The notes beneath the pieces were generated by a model. That model saw only the letters and a list, made by a program, of their open reading frames with translations, was not told the DNA's origin and ran no database searches. A program made the position numbers and the translations under genes. Shown here in pieces: positions 35,382 to 44,254 of a DNA stretch of 53,678 bases; the first letter of the stretch is position 1, and the number at the start of each line of letters is the position of its first letter. Origin of the DNA: Microcoleus sp. CAWBG506 (GTDB taxonomy: Bacteria > Cyanobacteriota > Cyanobacteriia > Cyanobacteriales > Microcoleaceae); assembly GCA_020883125.1 (NCBI GenBank), contig JAHREW010000010.1:100992-154669 (forward strand), in the 5' to 3' direction.

Positions 35382-36269
35382 ATGAAAACGTTAACGCAAT
35401 TGTATGATGAATATGAAGGAGATTTTATTGATGCGATGGTTAATCACTTTAAATTATCTGGAAAAAAAGACCTAGTTTTTCGCAGTCGTTTTATCAAAGA
35501 TAATGATGGCTGTCTTCATCAAAAACTAGCCCAGCAATCCGCAAAACATTTAATTGATGAGGAAAAAAGCCAAGATGCAGCCCAAATTTATCGCCAACAA
35601 TTAGCTTCAATTTGTGCCAAGCTGGAAGAAATGGGATGTCCACCCAGTGAAGGCGCGGATCGGTGGAAAAATTGCCGGGAATGGTTGCGCGAGGAAAGGT
35701 TTAAACAATGGGCAAAAGAACAGGGTTTAATTAAACCGCGCACTATCGAGGAATGTTGGAACGAATTAAAAACGAAAGTTAAAATTTCCCAACCTACGAA
35801 AGCAGGAGAAATGCAATCAGAATTAATTGTGGAGAAATGGGAACCGCGACTATCAGATATGGCCGCAAGACGGAATATCAAACGTCAAGAATTCCAGCCT
35901 AATAGCGATTTAACTTATCGGGTGATTTCTCCTAAAGTCGGACATTTAATCTTATTTGAACGGGAACCTAACGGCACGATTGTTTGTTTGTGTCCTTCGG
36001 AATATTCCCCCTCAGACTATCCAGGGAAAGAGACGGTGTTACCTCATCCTGACTCGGAGTATGAGTCTTTTGGCTCGGATGAGCTAGGATGGGAACAACT
36101 CATTGCGGTGATTACGACGGAGTTACCGCCCTTTCAGTGGTTGGAAGACAGCCGGAAGGAGGCTTTAGAGGTCAATCAAGACCATTTAGCGGGACTGTTG
36201 GACTATGTGAATGGCCAGCCTAACGCGGAGGTGTTATATACGGAATATCTGGTTGTTGCTAAGGCGTAA
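35382..36269 (+). CDS. DUF4384-like protein upstream of a CHAT protease
   Basis: 295 residues. The C-terminal part (about 175-275) fits the DUF4384 pattern: TYRVISPKVGHLILFEREPN, then GTIVCLCPSEYSPSDYPGKE and LGWEQLIAVITTELPPF. DUF4384 domains accompany caspase-like, CHAT and trypsin-like proteases in cyanobacteria and are thought to sense or bind ligands (family knowledge). The N-terminal 170 residues are helical (LTQLYDEYEGDFIDAMVNHF, WLREERFKQWAKEQ) and not recognised. They might be an adaptor domain. AAAGGAG lies 7 bp before the ATG. The TPR-CHAT gene follows 123 bp downstream on the same strand. Confidence 0.75.
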   Translation: MKTLTQLYDEYEGDFIDAMVNHFKLSGKKDLVFRSRFIKDNDGCLHQKLAQQSAKHLIDEEKSQDAAQIYRQQLASICAKLEEMGCPPSEGADRWKNCREWLREERFKQWAKEQGLIKPRTIEECWNELKTKVKISQPTKAGEMQSELIVEKWEPRLSDMAARRNIKRQEFQPNSDLTYRVISPKVGHLILFEREPNGTIVCLCPSEYSPSDYPGKETVLPHPDSEYESFGSDELGWEQLIAVITTELPPFQWLEDSRKEALEVNQDHLAGLLDYVNGQPNAEVLYTEYLVVAKA

Positions 36270-36273
36270 TACA

Positions 36274-36317
36274 TAAATCGACTTTTTGCTCAATAAACCA
36301 TGCAAAAAGTCGGTTTA
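36274..36317 (+). promoter_or_regulatory. 16-bp hairpin between the DUF4384-like and TPR-CHAT genes
   Basis: TAAATCGACTTTTTGC pairs with GCAAAAAGTCGGTTTA with one G-T pair, loop 12 nt. It starts 4 bp after the upstream stop. No long U-tract follows it, so it may be a weak terminator, a processing site or an attenuator that sets the ratio of the two proteins. Confidence 0.55.
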
Positions 36318-36392
36318 TAGGAGTTGATTAAAATACCAGTAACTCGGTTTTTTATCAAGAAACATTGTTTTTAATTTACCAGGAAATTTGCT

Positions 36393-39300
36393 ATGAACTT
36401 TTTTCTATCGTTGATCTCTTTAATATTTCGATTCAGTGTAAAAATATTTGAATGGCTACTGTCTTTAATTAAGCCCAAGAGAAAATACAAAAGGGAAAAA
36501 TCTTCCCAAGAATTTGCAGAAGGGAGGAAAATCACAGAAGCAGAACAACTTTGGCAATCTTTGAATCACAAAGTGTTTCAACTTGATAGCGAAGGCAAAT
36601 TTGATGAAGCGATACTCGTTGCTGAACAAGCATTAATCTTAGCTCAATCCCTTCACCCAGGCGACCATTTAGATGTAGCACAAAGTCTGAATAACTTGGC
36701 ATACCTCCACAATTCCCAAGGACGCGATGAGAAAGCTGAACCTCTATACCTACAGGCATTAGAGATGAAAAAACGCCTGTTTAATGGCGACCATCGCAGT
36801 GTGGCAACCAGTCTGAATAACTTGGCATACTTCTACAATTCCCAAGGACGCGATGAGAAAGCTGAACCTCTGTACCTACAAGCATTAGAGATGAGAAAAC
36901 GCCTGTTTAACGGCGACCATTCAGATGTTGCAGACAGTCTGAATAACTTGGCATTACTCTACAAGTCCCAAGCACACTACGAGAAAGCTGAACCTCTCTT
37001 ACTACAGGCATTAGAGATGACAAAACGCCTATTTAATGGCGACCACCCTGATGTGGCAGACAGTCTGAATAGCTTGGCAAACCTCTACGACTCCCAAGGA
37101 CTTTACGAAAAAGCTGAACCTCTCTACCTACAGGCGTTAGAGATGAAAAAACGTCTATTTACAGGCGACCATCCTGATGTGGCACTCAGTCTGAATAACT
37201 TGGCAGCACTCTACAATTCCCAAGGACACGACAAGAAAGCTGAACCTCTCTACCTACAGGCATTAGAGATGAAAAAACGTTTATTTGTAGGCGACCATCG
37301 AGATGTGGCGAACAGTCTGAATGGCTTGGCATTACTCTACTACAACCAAGGACGGTATGAGAAAGCCGAACCTCTGCTACAACAGGCATTAGAGATGAAA
37401 AAACGTCTATTTACAGGTGACCATCGAGATGTGGCACTCAGTCTGAATAACTTGGCAGCACTCTACAATTCCCAAGGACGCGATGAGAAAGCTGAATCTC
37501 TTTACCTACAGGCATTAGAGATGAGACAACGCCTATTTAACGGCGACCATCCTGATGTGGCAAACAGTCAGAATGGCTTGGCATTACTCTACAAGTCTCA
37601 AGGACGCTACGAGAAAGCTGAATCTCTTTACCTACAGTCATTAGAGATGACAAAACGCCTATTTAATGCCGACCACCCTGATGTGGCAGTTAGCCTGAGT
37701 AACTTGGCAGCACTCTACGATGATCAAGGACGCTACGGGGATGCTGAACGCCTCGACCAAGAAGCATTAGAGATGTGGCAACGCCTATTTAATGGCGACC
37801 ATCCCAATGTGGCAGTTAGCCTGAGTAACTTGGCATCACTCTACAATTCCCAAGGACGCTACGAGAAAGCGAAACCTTTATTACTACAGGCATTAGAGAT
37901 GAGAAAACGCCTGTTTAATGGCGACCACCCTGATATGGCAATAAGTCTGAAGAACTTGGCATTATTCTACGATGATCAAGGACGCTACTCTGAAGCTGAA
38001 CCTCTATACCAACAGTCATTGGAGATGAGACAACGCCTATTTAATGGCGACCACCCTGAAGTGGCAGAGAGTCTGAATAACTTGGCAGCACTCTACCACT
38101 CCCAAGAACGCTACGAGAAAGCTGAATCTCTTTACCAACAGGCATTAGAGATGAAAAAACGCCTTTTTAATAGCGACCATCCCAATCTTGCAGACAGTCT
38201 AAATAACTTGGCATTTCTCTACAAGTCCCAAGGACGCTACGCTGAAGCCGAACCCCTCTACCTACAGAGTCTAGAGATGATAAAACGCCTATTTAAAGGC
38301 GACCACCCTGATGTGGCGACCAGTCTGAATAACTTGGCATCACTCTACGAGTCCCAAGGACGCTACACAGAATCTGAATCTCTCAATCTACAGTCATTAG
38401 AGATGAGACAACGCTTATTTAATGACGACCATCCTGATGTGACACAAAGTCTGAATAACTTGGCATTTCTCTACAAGTCCCAAGGACGCTACGAGAAAGC
38501 TGAACCTCTTTACCTACAGGCATTAGAGATAAGACAACGTTTATTTAATGACGACCATCCTGATATGGTACAAAGTCTTAGTAACTTGGCAGCACTCTTA
38601 GCAACTACAAACCGACCCCAAGACGCATTTGAAAAAATGCACCAAGCGATCGCAATGGAAACTCGCTTGATTCAGCGTAATTTTGCCTTTAGTTCAGAAC
38701 AAGAACGACTGCAATCTATTAAAAATAATAGCAGCAATTTTGATGCTTTCCTCTCTTTAGTTTCTCAATATTTCTCCAACTCTCCCGAACAAGTCCAAAA
38801 AGCCTTAGATGTCGTTCTCAAACGAAAATCTCTGACCGCAGCCGCGTTAGCCGCGTTTAATTTTGCCATCCACAGTCAACGCTATTCCCACCTCAAACCC
38901 CAGTTTAATCGCCTCCGTTCTGTGCAACAACAACTGTATCACCGCAGATATAGCCCTCCCCTTCCCAAGCCAGAACAACCCATAGAACTTTATCGCATTC
39001 GTTTGCAAAACTATCAAAAAGACATTGCCGAATTAGAAAACCAATGTCAACAGTTAGAAAAGCAACTCGCCGCCGAAGTTCCTGAAATTCAACTCGACCA
39101 TCAAACCCTCGATCGCCGCGCCGTTGCCTTAGAATTACCCTCCAATAGCGTCTTAGTGGAATATGTACGGTTCGATCGCTATAATTTTACAGCCCCCCAA
39201 GGTCAAAACTGGCAATCTGCCGAATATTGGGCGTTTATTTTACCCTCCCAAAATCCCGATGCGGTGCAGATGATTTCATTAGGAGAAGCGCAACCCATTG

Positions 39301-40697
39301 ATGATTTAATTGAAAAAGTGCGAAAAGTTTTAGTAGATCCAGAAAACAATGGCTCCTCAACGATGACAAGGGCAGGGTCAACAAAACCGGATGAAGCACT
39401 AGAAAAGCGATTAAAGAAGCATCAATATAACCCCCAATATCCCAACGCCTTACGCGAAAAAATCTTTGACCCTCTCCTTGCGATTCTGCAACCCGATCAA
39501 AACATTTTTATTGCGCCCGATTTTGGTTTAAGCCTGATTCCCTTTGGGGTTTTGCCTGTCGATCAAACCTGTCAAGAATTATTAAGGGATAAGTATCAAA
39601 TCAGTTATCTCAGTAGTGGCAAAGATGTTTTAAGATGGAAACTGGAGACAGACCGTAAAGCCTCCGAATCCTTAATTATTGCCAATCCTAATTTTGACTA
39701 TCCCAACCTTCCTAGTTTAACGAAATCTCAAACCGATGAATTTGTCCCGCTTCCCGAAACAGAACCCCTAGCCCAAACCATCGCCAAAAAATTAAATATC
39801 CCCAATTTATATTTAGGCGATAGATCGGTAGAAACTCTGTTGTCTAAAACAGCCTGTCCCCGCATTTTATTAATCGCGACACATGGAGATTATGAAGCCG
39901 AAGACCCCTATTTTCAATTAACCTATCAATTGCTCAACTGTGCATCAGAAGAAGAAGCCGACAATCTATTAGCACAAAATCGGGATTTAGTCAATCCCCA
40001 ATTGCTGCTAGTCATGGAAAATCAAGCCGAAACTTTTGTCAAACAAGGCAAAGAAAATCTCGCCCAATGGTTAAGAAACTTTGCCGAAAAAGTCTCAGAA
40101 CAATATAAAATCTCCCGCACACCCAACCCCACAGAAAACCATCGCTTTGCCCTTGCACCCGGTAATAATGCGATGATTCGGGGTTATTTAGCCTTTGCCG
40201 GGGCAAATACTTGGCGAAAAGGAGAGGCATTACCCCCCGAAGCCGGGAAAGGAAGATTATTAGCTGAGGATATCGCGGGCATTGACTTATGGGAAAATGA
40301 AGTAACGATTTTAATTGCTTGTCAAACTGGCTTAGGAGATGTCCAATCAGGAGAGGGAGTTTTTGGCTTGCGGCGTGCCTTTGCGGTGGCGGGATGTAAG
40401 GCTTTAATTATGAGTTTGTGGTCTGTTCCTACCCGTGCATCGCTGTTATTAATGGATGAGTTTTTAACTCACGTTCAGCAGGGTTTAGGCAAGGGAGAAG
40501 CCTTAGTTAAAGCGCAAAATTATGTCCGGTCAATCACGATTAAAGAGTTACACACTTTGCCTCTGGGTCGTGATATCTTGGATGAGTTTAAGGTGCAAAG
40601 AGTTATCTCGGAGAAGTTTATTGATACTAACCCCGATTATCAATTGTTATCTCATCCTTATTTTTGGGGTGCATGGATATCTCAGGGGGAAATGTAG
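36393..40697 (+). CDS. TPR-repeat CHAT-domain protease
   Basis: A 1434-residue protein. Residues 1-28 are hydrophobic and could anchor it in the membrane. Residues 90-761 are sixteen kinesin-light-chain-type TPR units of exactly 42 residues (GDHPDVADSLNNLALLY then YEKAEPLYLQALEM). A helical region (762-1000) leads to a C-terminal CHAT domain. It has LIPFGVLPV, the catalytic His1164 in LIATHGDYEAEDP and Cys1310 in ILIACQTGLGDVQSGEGV. CHAT proteases are caspase-like cysteine peptidases, often in programmed cell death or defence. The His-to-Cys spacing is about 146 residues, longer than in minimal CHAT domains, with an inserted helical segment. The DUF4384-like gene upstream is the likely partner. 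Confidence 0.93.
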   Translation: MNFFLSLISLIFRFSVKIFEWLLSLIKPKRKYKREKSSQEFAEGRKITEAEQLWQSLNHKVFQLDSEGKFDEAILVAEQALILAQSLHPGDHLDVAQSLNNLAYLHNSQGRDEKAEPLYLQALEMKKRLFNGDHRSVATSLNNLAYFYNSQGRDEKAEPLYLQALEMRKRLFNGDHSDVADSLNNLALLYKSQAHYEKAEPLLLQALEMTKRLFNGDHPDVADSLNSLANLYDSQGLYEKAEPLYLQALEMKKRLFTGDHPDVALSLNNLAALYNSQGHDKKAEPLYLQALEMKKRLFVGDHRDVANSLNGLALLYYNQGRYEKAEPLLQQALEMKKRLFTGDHRDVALSLNNLAALYNSQGRDEKAESLYLQALEMRQRLFNGDHPDVANSQNGLALLYKSQGRYEKAESLYLQSLEMTKRLFNADHPDVAVSLSNLAALYDDQGRYGDAERLDQEALEMWQRLFNGDHPNVAVSLSNLASLYNSQGRYEKAKPLLLQALEMRKRLFNGDHPDMAISLKNLALFYDDQGRYSEAEPLYQQSLEMRQRLFNGDHPEVAESLNNLAALYHSQERYEKAESLYQQALEMKKRLFNSDHPNLADSLNNLAFLYKSQGRYAEAEPLYLQSLEMIKRLFKGDHPDVATSLNNLASLYESQGRYTESESLNLQSLEMRQRLFNDDHPDVTQSLNNLAFLYKSQGRYEKAEPLYLQALEIRQRLFNDDHPDMVQSLSNLAALLATTNRPQDAFEKMHQAIAMETRLIQRNFAFSSEQERLQSIKNNSSNFDAFLSLVSQYFSNSPEQVQKALDVVLKRKSLTAAALAAFNFAIHSQRYSHLKPQFNRLRSVQQQLYHRRYSPPLPKPEQPIELYRIRLQNYQKDIAELENQCQQLEKQLAAEVPEIQLDHQTLDRRAVALELPSNSVLVEYVRFDRYNFTAPQGQNWQSAEYWAFILPSQNPDAVQMISLGEAQPIDDLIEKVRKVLVDPENNGSSTMTRAGSTKPDEALEKRLKKHQYNPQYPNALREKIFDPLLAILQPDQNIFIAPDFGLSLIPFGVLPVDQTCQELLRDKYQISYLSSGKDVLRWKLETDRKASESLIIANPNFDYPNLPSLTKSQTDEFVPLPETEPLAQTIAKKLNIPNLYLGDRSVETLLSKTACPRILLIATHGDYEAEDPYFQLTYQLLNCASEEEADNLLAQNRDLVNPQLLLVMENQAETFVKQGKENLAQWLRNFAEKVSEQYKISRTPNPTENHRFALAPGNNAMIRGYLAFAGANTWRKGEALPPEAGKGRLLAEDIAGIDLWENEVTILIACQTGLGDVQSGEGVFGLRRAFAVAGCKALIMSLWSVPTRASLLLMDEFLTHVQQGLGKGEALVKAQNYVRSITIKELHTLPLGRDILDEFKVQRVISEKFIDTNPDYQLLSHPYFWGAWISQGEM
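36660..38675 (+). repeat. Sixteen 126-bp coding repeats (TPR units)
   Basis: DNA encoding residues 90-761 of the TPR-CHAT protein. Many units share long identical blocks such as CTGAATAACTTGGCA and CAGGCATTAGAGATGA, so repeat gain or loss by recombination is expected. Confidence 0.92.
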
Positions 40698-40709
40698 AAT
40701 GTCGTGTTT

Positions 40710-41030
40710 AGGGGCGGGCTCTCCGGCCCACCCCACAAGAGATTTTAACTAAGAGTGCAACAGGCCAGAAAGCCTATTTCTGGGAATGTTGCAAGATGTG
40801 AATTTTAAAAGAGGTAGATTGCGATTTACTGTTGGGTGGGGGCGGGTTTATTCAGATTGTTGGTACTTGTTAGATATTGGCAGGTTTACCCGCCCCTACA
40901 GGTTTTCGATCGCAGGTGCAATATCTTTAAACTGAGATATTGCACCATTCTCAATTAGCTGTAGGGGCGGGTTCACCCACAGCCTCTCTGGTTGTAGATA
41001 GGTTAAATAAACCCGCCCTCCCCCACCAAA
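40710..41030. repeat. GGGGCGGG-family repeats downstream of the CHAT gene
   Basis: Three divergent relatives of the 83-bp unit: around 40710-40735 (GGGGCGGGCTCTCCGGCCC), 40838-40900 (GGGGGCGGGTTTATTC to ACCCGCCCCTAC) and 40964-41022 (GTAGGGGCGGGTTCACCC to AACCCGCCC). A heptamer run ACAACTG follows at 41094-41115. No gene is seen in 40698-41119. Confidence 0.7.
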
Positions 41031-41119
41031 AATCCCCTTATTGACATTGGTGCAAGATATGAGTTTAAACGAACTACAGAGGACACAAAGAACACAACTG
41101 ACAACTGACAACTAACTTC

Positions 41120-42244
41120 TTAAAATCCCATCGCCCCAGCTACCGCATCCAAAGTCGGAGCAATGCCACTTTTAAATTGATTGTTGCTGTGATTAATGGC
41201 CGTATCCGGGTCTTTCAAACCGTTACCAGTCAGCACACAAACCACCGTTGATCCCGTCGGAACTTGGTCTTTTACTTTCAGCAAACCGGCAACAGAAGCT
41301 GCACTCGCAGGTTCGCAGAAAATCCCTTCATGAGATGCTAACAAACGGTAAGCATCCAGAATTTCCTCATCGGTGACAGCGCTAAAACTGCCGCGACTGG
41401 CTTCCGAAGCTGCGATCGCCTGTTTCCAACTAGCCGGGTTCCCAATGCGAATCGCTGTCGCCAGAGTTTCTGGGTGCGACACGGGCGATCCCGTCACCAA
41501 AGGTGCAGCCCCCGCCGCTTGAAATCCCATCATCCGCGGCAGTCGCGAACATTTTTTAGCTTGATGGTATTGACAAAAACCCATCCAGTATGCTGTGATG
41601 TTTCCGGCATTTCCCACGGGAATGCACAGCCAGTCGGGGGCATCGCCCAAAGCGTCCACCACTTCAAAAGCTCCGGTTTTCTGACCTTCCAAGCGGTAAG
41701 GATTCACGGAGTTGACCAACGTCACCGGGTAGTTAATGGCCATTTCGCGGACAATTTCTAAAGCCCGATCGAAATTTCCTTGAATCGAAATCACTTCCGC
41801 ACCGTAGAGCAAAGCTTGGGCCAACTTGCCCAAAGCCACGTAACCTTCGGGAATCAATACGAAAGCTCGCATCCCCCCACGTCGGGCGTAGGCTGCTGCT
41901 GCTGCGGAAGTATTGCCCGTACTGGCGCAGATTACCGCCTTGGCACCTGCTTCCTTGGCCTTGGAAATCGCCATTGTCATCCCCCGGTCTTTGAAACTAC
42001 CAGTGGGGTTGAGGCCGTCGTATTTGACTAGGACTCGCACGTCTCTACCGATGAGAGCGGCGATCGCAGGTGCTGGAATCAGGGGAGTATTGCCTTCTTG
42101 GAGTGTCACTACCGGCGTGGCTTCAGTCACCGGCAGGTAGGGGCGATAAGCTTCGATCAAGCCCGGCCAGCCGTAGTGTTTCGGCTTCGCTGCGCGGGCA
42201 GTAGAGTTATGAGCAGAGTCAGTTACAGGTAGAATCAGGGTCAC
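41120..42244 (-). CDS. thrC: Threonine synthase
   Basis: PLP-dependent enzyme converting O-phosphohomoserine to threonine, 374 residues. The cofactor lysine is Lys85 in [12 protein letters not shown]. The phosphate-binding and substrate loops are [13 protein letters not shown], and the fold continues [15 protein letters not shown] and [12 protein letters not shown]. The length and sequence match the short, SAM-independent cyanobacterial form. It is monocistronic here, and it diverges from a small unknown gene 121 bp away. Confidence 0.96.
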   Translation of the reverse strand: MTLILPVTDSAHNSTARAAKPKHYGWPGLIEAYRPYLPVTEATPVVTLQEGNTPLIPAPAIAALIGRDVRVLVKYDGLNPTGSFKDRGMTMAISKAKEAGAKAVICASTGNTSAAAAAYARRGGMRAFVLIPEGYVALGKLAQALLYGAEVISIQGNFDRALEIVREMAINYPVTLVNSVNPYRLEGQKTGAFEVVDALGDAPDWLCIPVGNAGNITAYWMGFCQYHQAKKCSRLPRMMGFQAAGAAPLVTGSPVSHPETLATAIRIGNPASWKQAIAASEASRGSFSAVTDEEILDAYRLLASHEGIFCEPASAASVAGLLKVKDQVPTGSTVVCVLTGNGLKDPDTAINHSNNQFKSGIAPTLDAVAGAMGF

Positions 42245-42365
42245 GATGTCAATGGTTTTGAGGCAATGGCCGAGGAATTTACACCAATTTTAGCTCGATC
42301 GGTTAATTTGATGTTTAATACGATCGGTTCAGGTTAAAGTAACTTAATGGTGTGAATGTGTAGAT

Positions 42366-42653
42366 ATGTCTACCCAATTACTAATGTCAAATAATTCATC
42401 CACTCTTTCTCGGCCTCAAATCACGGCTAGCAATCCCGAAATGGCTAGTTCTTCTACCCTACCGACCGGTTTGACCCGGAAAGTAGAGTCTGCGAAGTCT
42501 CCGTATCAAGCCGACCACCAAGTTAAATTTCTGCACCTGCAAGCAGAAATCGAATCCTTGCTGCTACAAGTGCAAACCGTCAAACAACGACGCTCTATAG
42601 CCTACTCTCAAGTTGCGATCGGTCAAAATTCTGCCCGTAGCAACAACAATTAG
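42366..42653 (+). CDS. Small conserved cyanobacterial protein, unknown function
   Basis: 95 residues. The first 50 are Ser/Thr/Asn-rich and look disordered. The C-terminal half is helical, with QADHQVKFLHLQAEIESLLLQ and VQTVKQRRSIA. A short C-terminal helix of this kind occurs in small proteins next to desaturase or thrC genes in some cyanobacteria, but I cannot name it. No signal peptide or membrane helix is seen. It lies between divergent thrC and desA. Confidence 0.62.
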   Translation: MSTQLLMSNNSSTLSRPQITASNPEMASSSTLPTGLTRKVESAKSPYQADHQVKFLHLQAEIESLLLQVQTVKQRRSIAYSQVAIGQNSARSNNN

Positions 42654-42819
42654 TAGTAGCAACTCGTGCTAATTGTGCCGCCCCTGTGGTATAAAAAGTA
42701 AAGTTTTGTTGACCGCAGTGTTTTTTTAACCAAAAGCGCTAGCCATTTAATCTGCGGCTAGCGATAGCTAGCATTTGTTAAAACGCGCTTGTTAAAACGC
42801 GATCGCCTACCTAAACTAG

Positions 42820-42841
42820 CCTGCTGCTGACTTGCAGCAGG
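42820..42841 (+). promoter_or_regulatory. Hairpin CCTGCTGC/GCAGCAGG upstream of desA
   Basis: Exact 8-bp stem, 6-nt loop, about 106 bp before desA. It may end transcription from the small gene upstream or be part of the desA leader. Confidence 0.45.
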
Positions 42842-42901
42842 CGGCATGGTACTGCGTTAATTTTGTGACCGGTTCTACTGGTACAGGGAAAATCTAGATC
42901 G

Positions 42902-42924
42902 ATCCCCAACTTCTAGTTGGGGAT
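42902..42924 (+). promoter_or_regulatory. Leader hairpin ATCCCCAACT/AGTTGGGGAT upstream of desA
   Basis: Perfect 10-bp stem with a 3-nt loop, ending 23 bp before the desA ATG and just ahead of its AAGAGAG ribosome-binding sequence. Cold induction of desA is known in other cyanobacteria. Linking this hairpin to it is a guess. Confidence 0.5.
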
Positions 42925-42947
42925 TTCCAAACATTCCAAGAGAGTTT

Positions 42948-44000
42948 ATGACAGCATCGATCGAAAAACCACTAAATTTGACATCCGCAAGTGACACTTC
43001 CAACTTGCGCCTCAAAGATATTCTCAAAACCCTGCCACGGGAAGTATTCGTCAAAAACCCCCGCAAAGCTTGGACAAAAGTCATCATCAACGTTTTGCTA
43101 GTTGCTGTCGGTTACTGGGGCCTAGCAGTATCCCCTTGGTTTCTACTACCCCTGATGTGGATTTTCACAGGTACTGCATTAACCGGTTTTTTTGTGATCG
43201 GGCACGACTGCGGACACCGGTCATTTTCTAACCGCCGCTGGGTAAACGATTTAGTCGGACATCTAGCATTTTTGCCATTAATTTACCCGTTTCACGCATG
43301 GCGTCACGGACACAATTATCACCACAAGCATACCAATAAAATTGGGGAAGACAATGCTTGGCAGCCCATGAGAGCAGAAGACTACGCTGCTGCTCCCAAG
43401 GCTTTACAAATAGCTTATAGTTTAATTTTTGGTCCGCTATGGTGGGTAGGCTCGATCGCCCATTGGGCAAAAGTGCACTTCATGTGGTGGCGCTTCAAAG
43501 GCCAACAGAAACAAGAACAAGTCCGCTTTTCTGTGTTAGTAGTTTTAATCGGTGCTGCGATCGTATTTCCGATTTTAATTGCTACAACCGGAATCTGGGG
43601 ATTCGTCAAATTTTGGTTACTGCCCTGGATGGTTTACCATTTCTGGATGAGCACATTCACCATTGTTCACCACACCGCACCAGACATTTCATTCAAAGAA
43701 CCTTCAGAATGGAACGAAGCCCAAGCCCAACTATCGGGAACAGTTCACTGCGATTATCCCCGCTGGGTAGAGTTCCTGTGCCACGACATTAACGTCCATG
43801 TTCCCCACCACTTGTCAACAGCTATTCCCTGGTATAATTTGCGGCTAGCCCACAGTAGCTTGAAAGAAAATTGGCAAAATCATCTCTATGAAACCAAATT
43901 TTCTTGGTCTTTGATGAAGCGAATTTCCGACAACTGTCACCTGTACGATCCCGCCGGTGGCTATCTAACATTGGAAGATTTTAAAGCTCAAGCTAAGTAG
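42948..44000 (+). CDS. desA: Acyl-lipid delta-12 desaturase DesA
   Basis: Membrane di-iron desaturase of 350 residues introducing the delta-12 double bond in glycerolipid-bound fatty acids. The three histidine boxes are HDCGH (86-90), HNYHH (122-126) and HVPHH (284-288). Membrane helices are seen at about 47-85 (two passes) and 190-235. The sequence fits cyanobacterial DesA better than DesB, which is omega-3 and has different flanks. The ATG has AAGAGAG 5-6 bp upstream, and a stable hairpin precedes it. It is probably regulated by temperature, as in relatives, although no regulator site is visible. Confidence 0.94.
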   Translation: MTASIEKPLNLTSASDTSNLRLKDILKTLPREVFVKNPRKAWTKVIINVLLVAVGYWGLAVSPWFLLPLMWIFTGTALTGFFVIGHDCGHRSFSNRRWVNDLVGHLAFLPLIYPFHAWRHGHNYHHKHTNKIGEDNAWQPMRAEDYAAAPKALQIAYSLIFGPLWWVGSIAHWAKVHFMWWRFKGQQKQEQVRFSVLVVLIGAAIVFPILIATTGIWGFVKFWLLPWMVYHFWMSTFTIVHHTAPDISFKEPSEWNEAQAQLSGTVHCDYPRWVEFLCHDINVHVPHHLSTAIPWYNLRLAHSSLKENWQNHLYETKFSWSLMKRISDNCHLYDPAGGYLTLEDFKAQAK

Positions 44001-44254
44001 TCAGCAGTCATTAGTCAGCAGTCATTAGTTATTGGTTATTGGCGTCGCCCTGAGCGAAGCGTCGCCCTTCCTCGTAGTCGAAGGGTCGAAGGGTTATTGG
44101 TTATTGGTTATTTACTGTACCCAGCCCTTCGACTCCGCTATGGAACCGCCTAGCGTCGCCCTTCCTCGTAGTCGAAGGGTTATTGGTTAATAATTCCCAA
44201 TTCCCAATTCCCAATTCCCAATTCCCAATTCCCCAATCTAAAATCTAAAATCGA
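44001..44254. repeat. Mixed repeats: AGTCAGC/TTATTGG/AATTCCC/CTAAAAT heptamers and CGTCGCCCTTCC units
   Basis: Several 7-bp arrays (44001-44040, 44086-44112, 44186-44232, and the terminal CTAAAATCTAAAAT) alternate with two copies of GCGTCGCCCTTCCTCGTAGT followed by CGAAGGGT. The last array touches the start of the nuclease-ParA gene, which begins without any intervening promoter-like sequence. Confidence 0.8.

Noticed and set aside
42654-42800. Small RNA gene near GCTAGC inverted repeats
   Set aside because: GCTAGC palindromes are short and no promoter-terminator pair was found.
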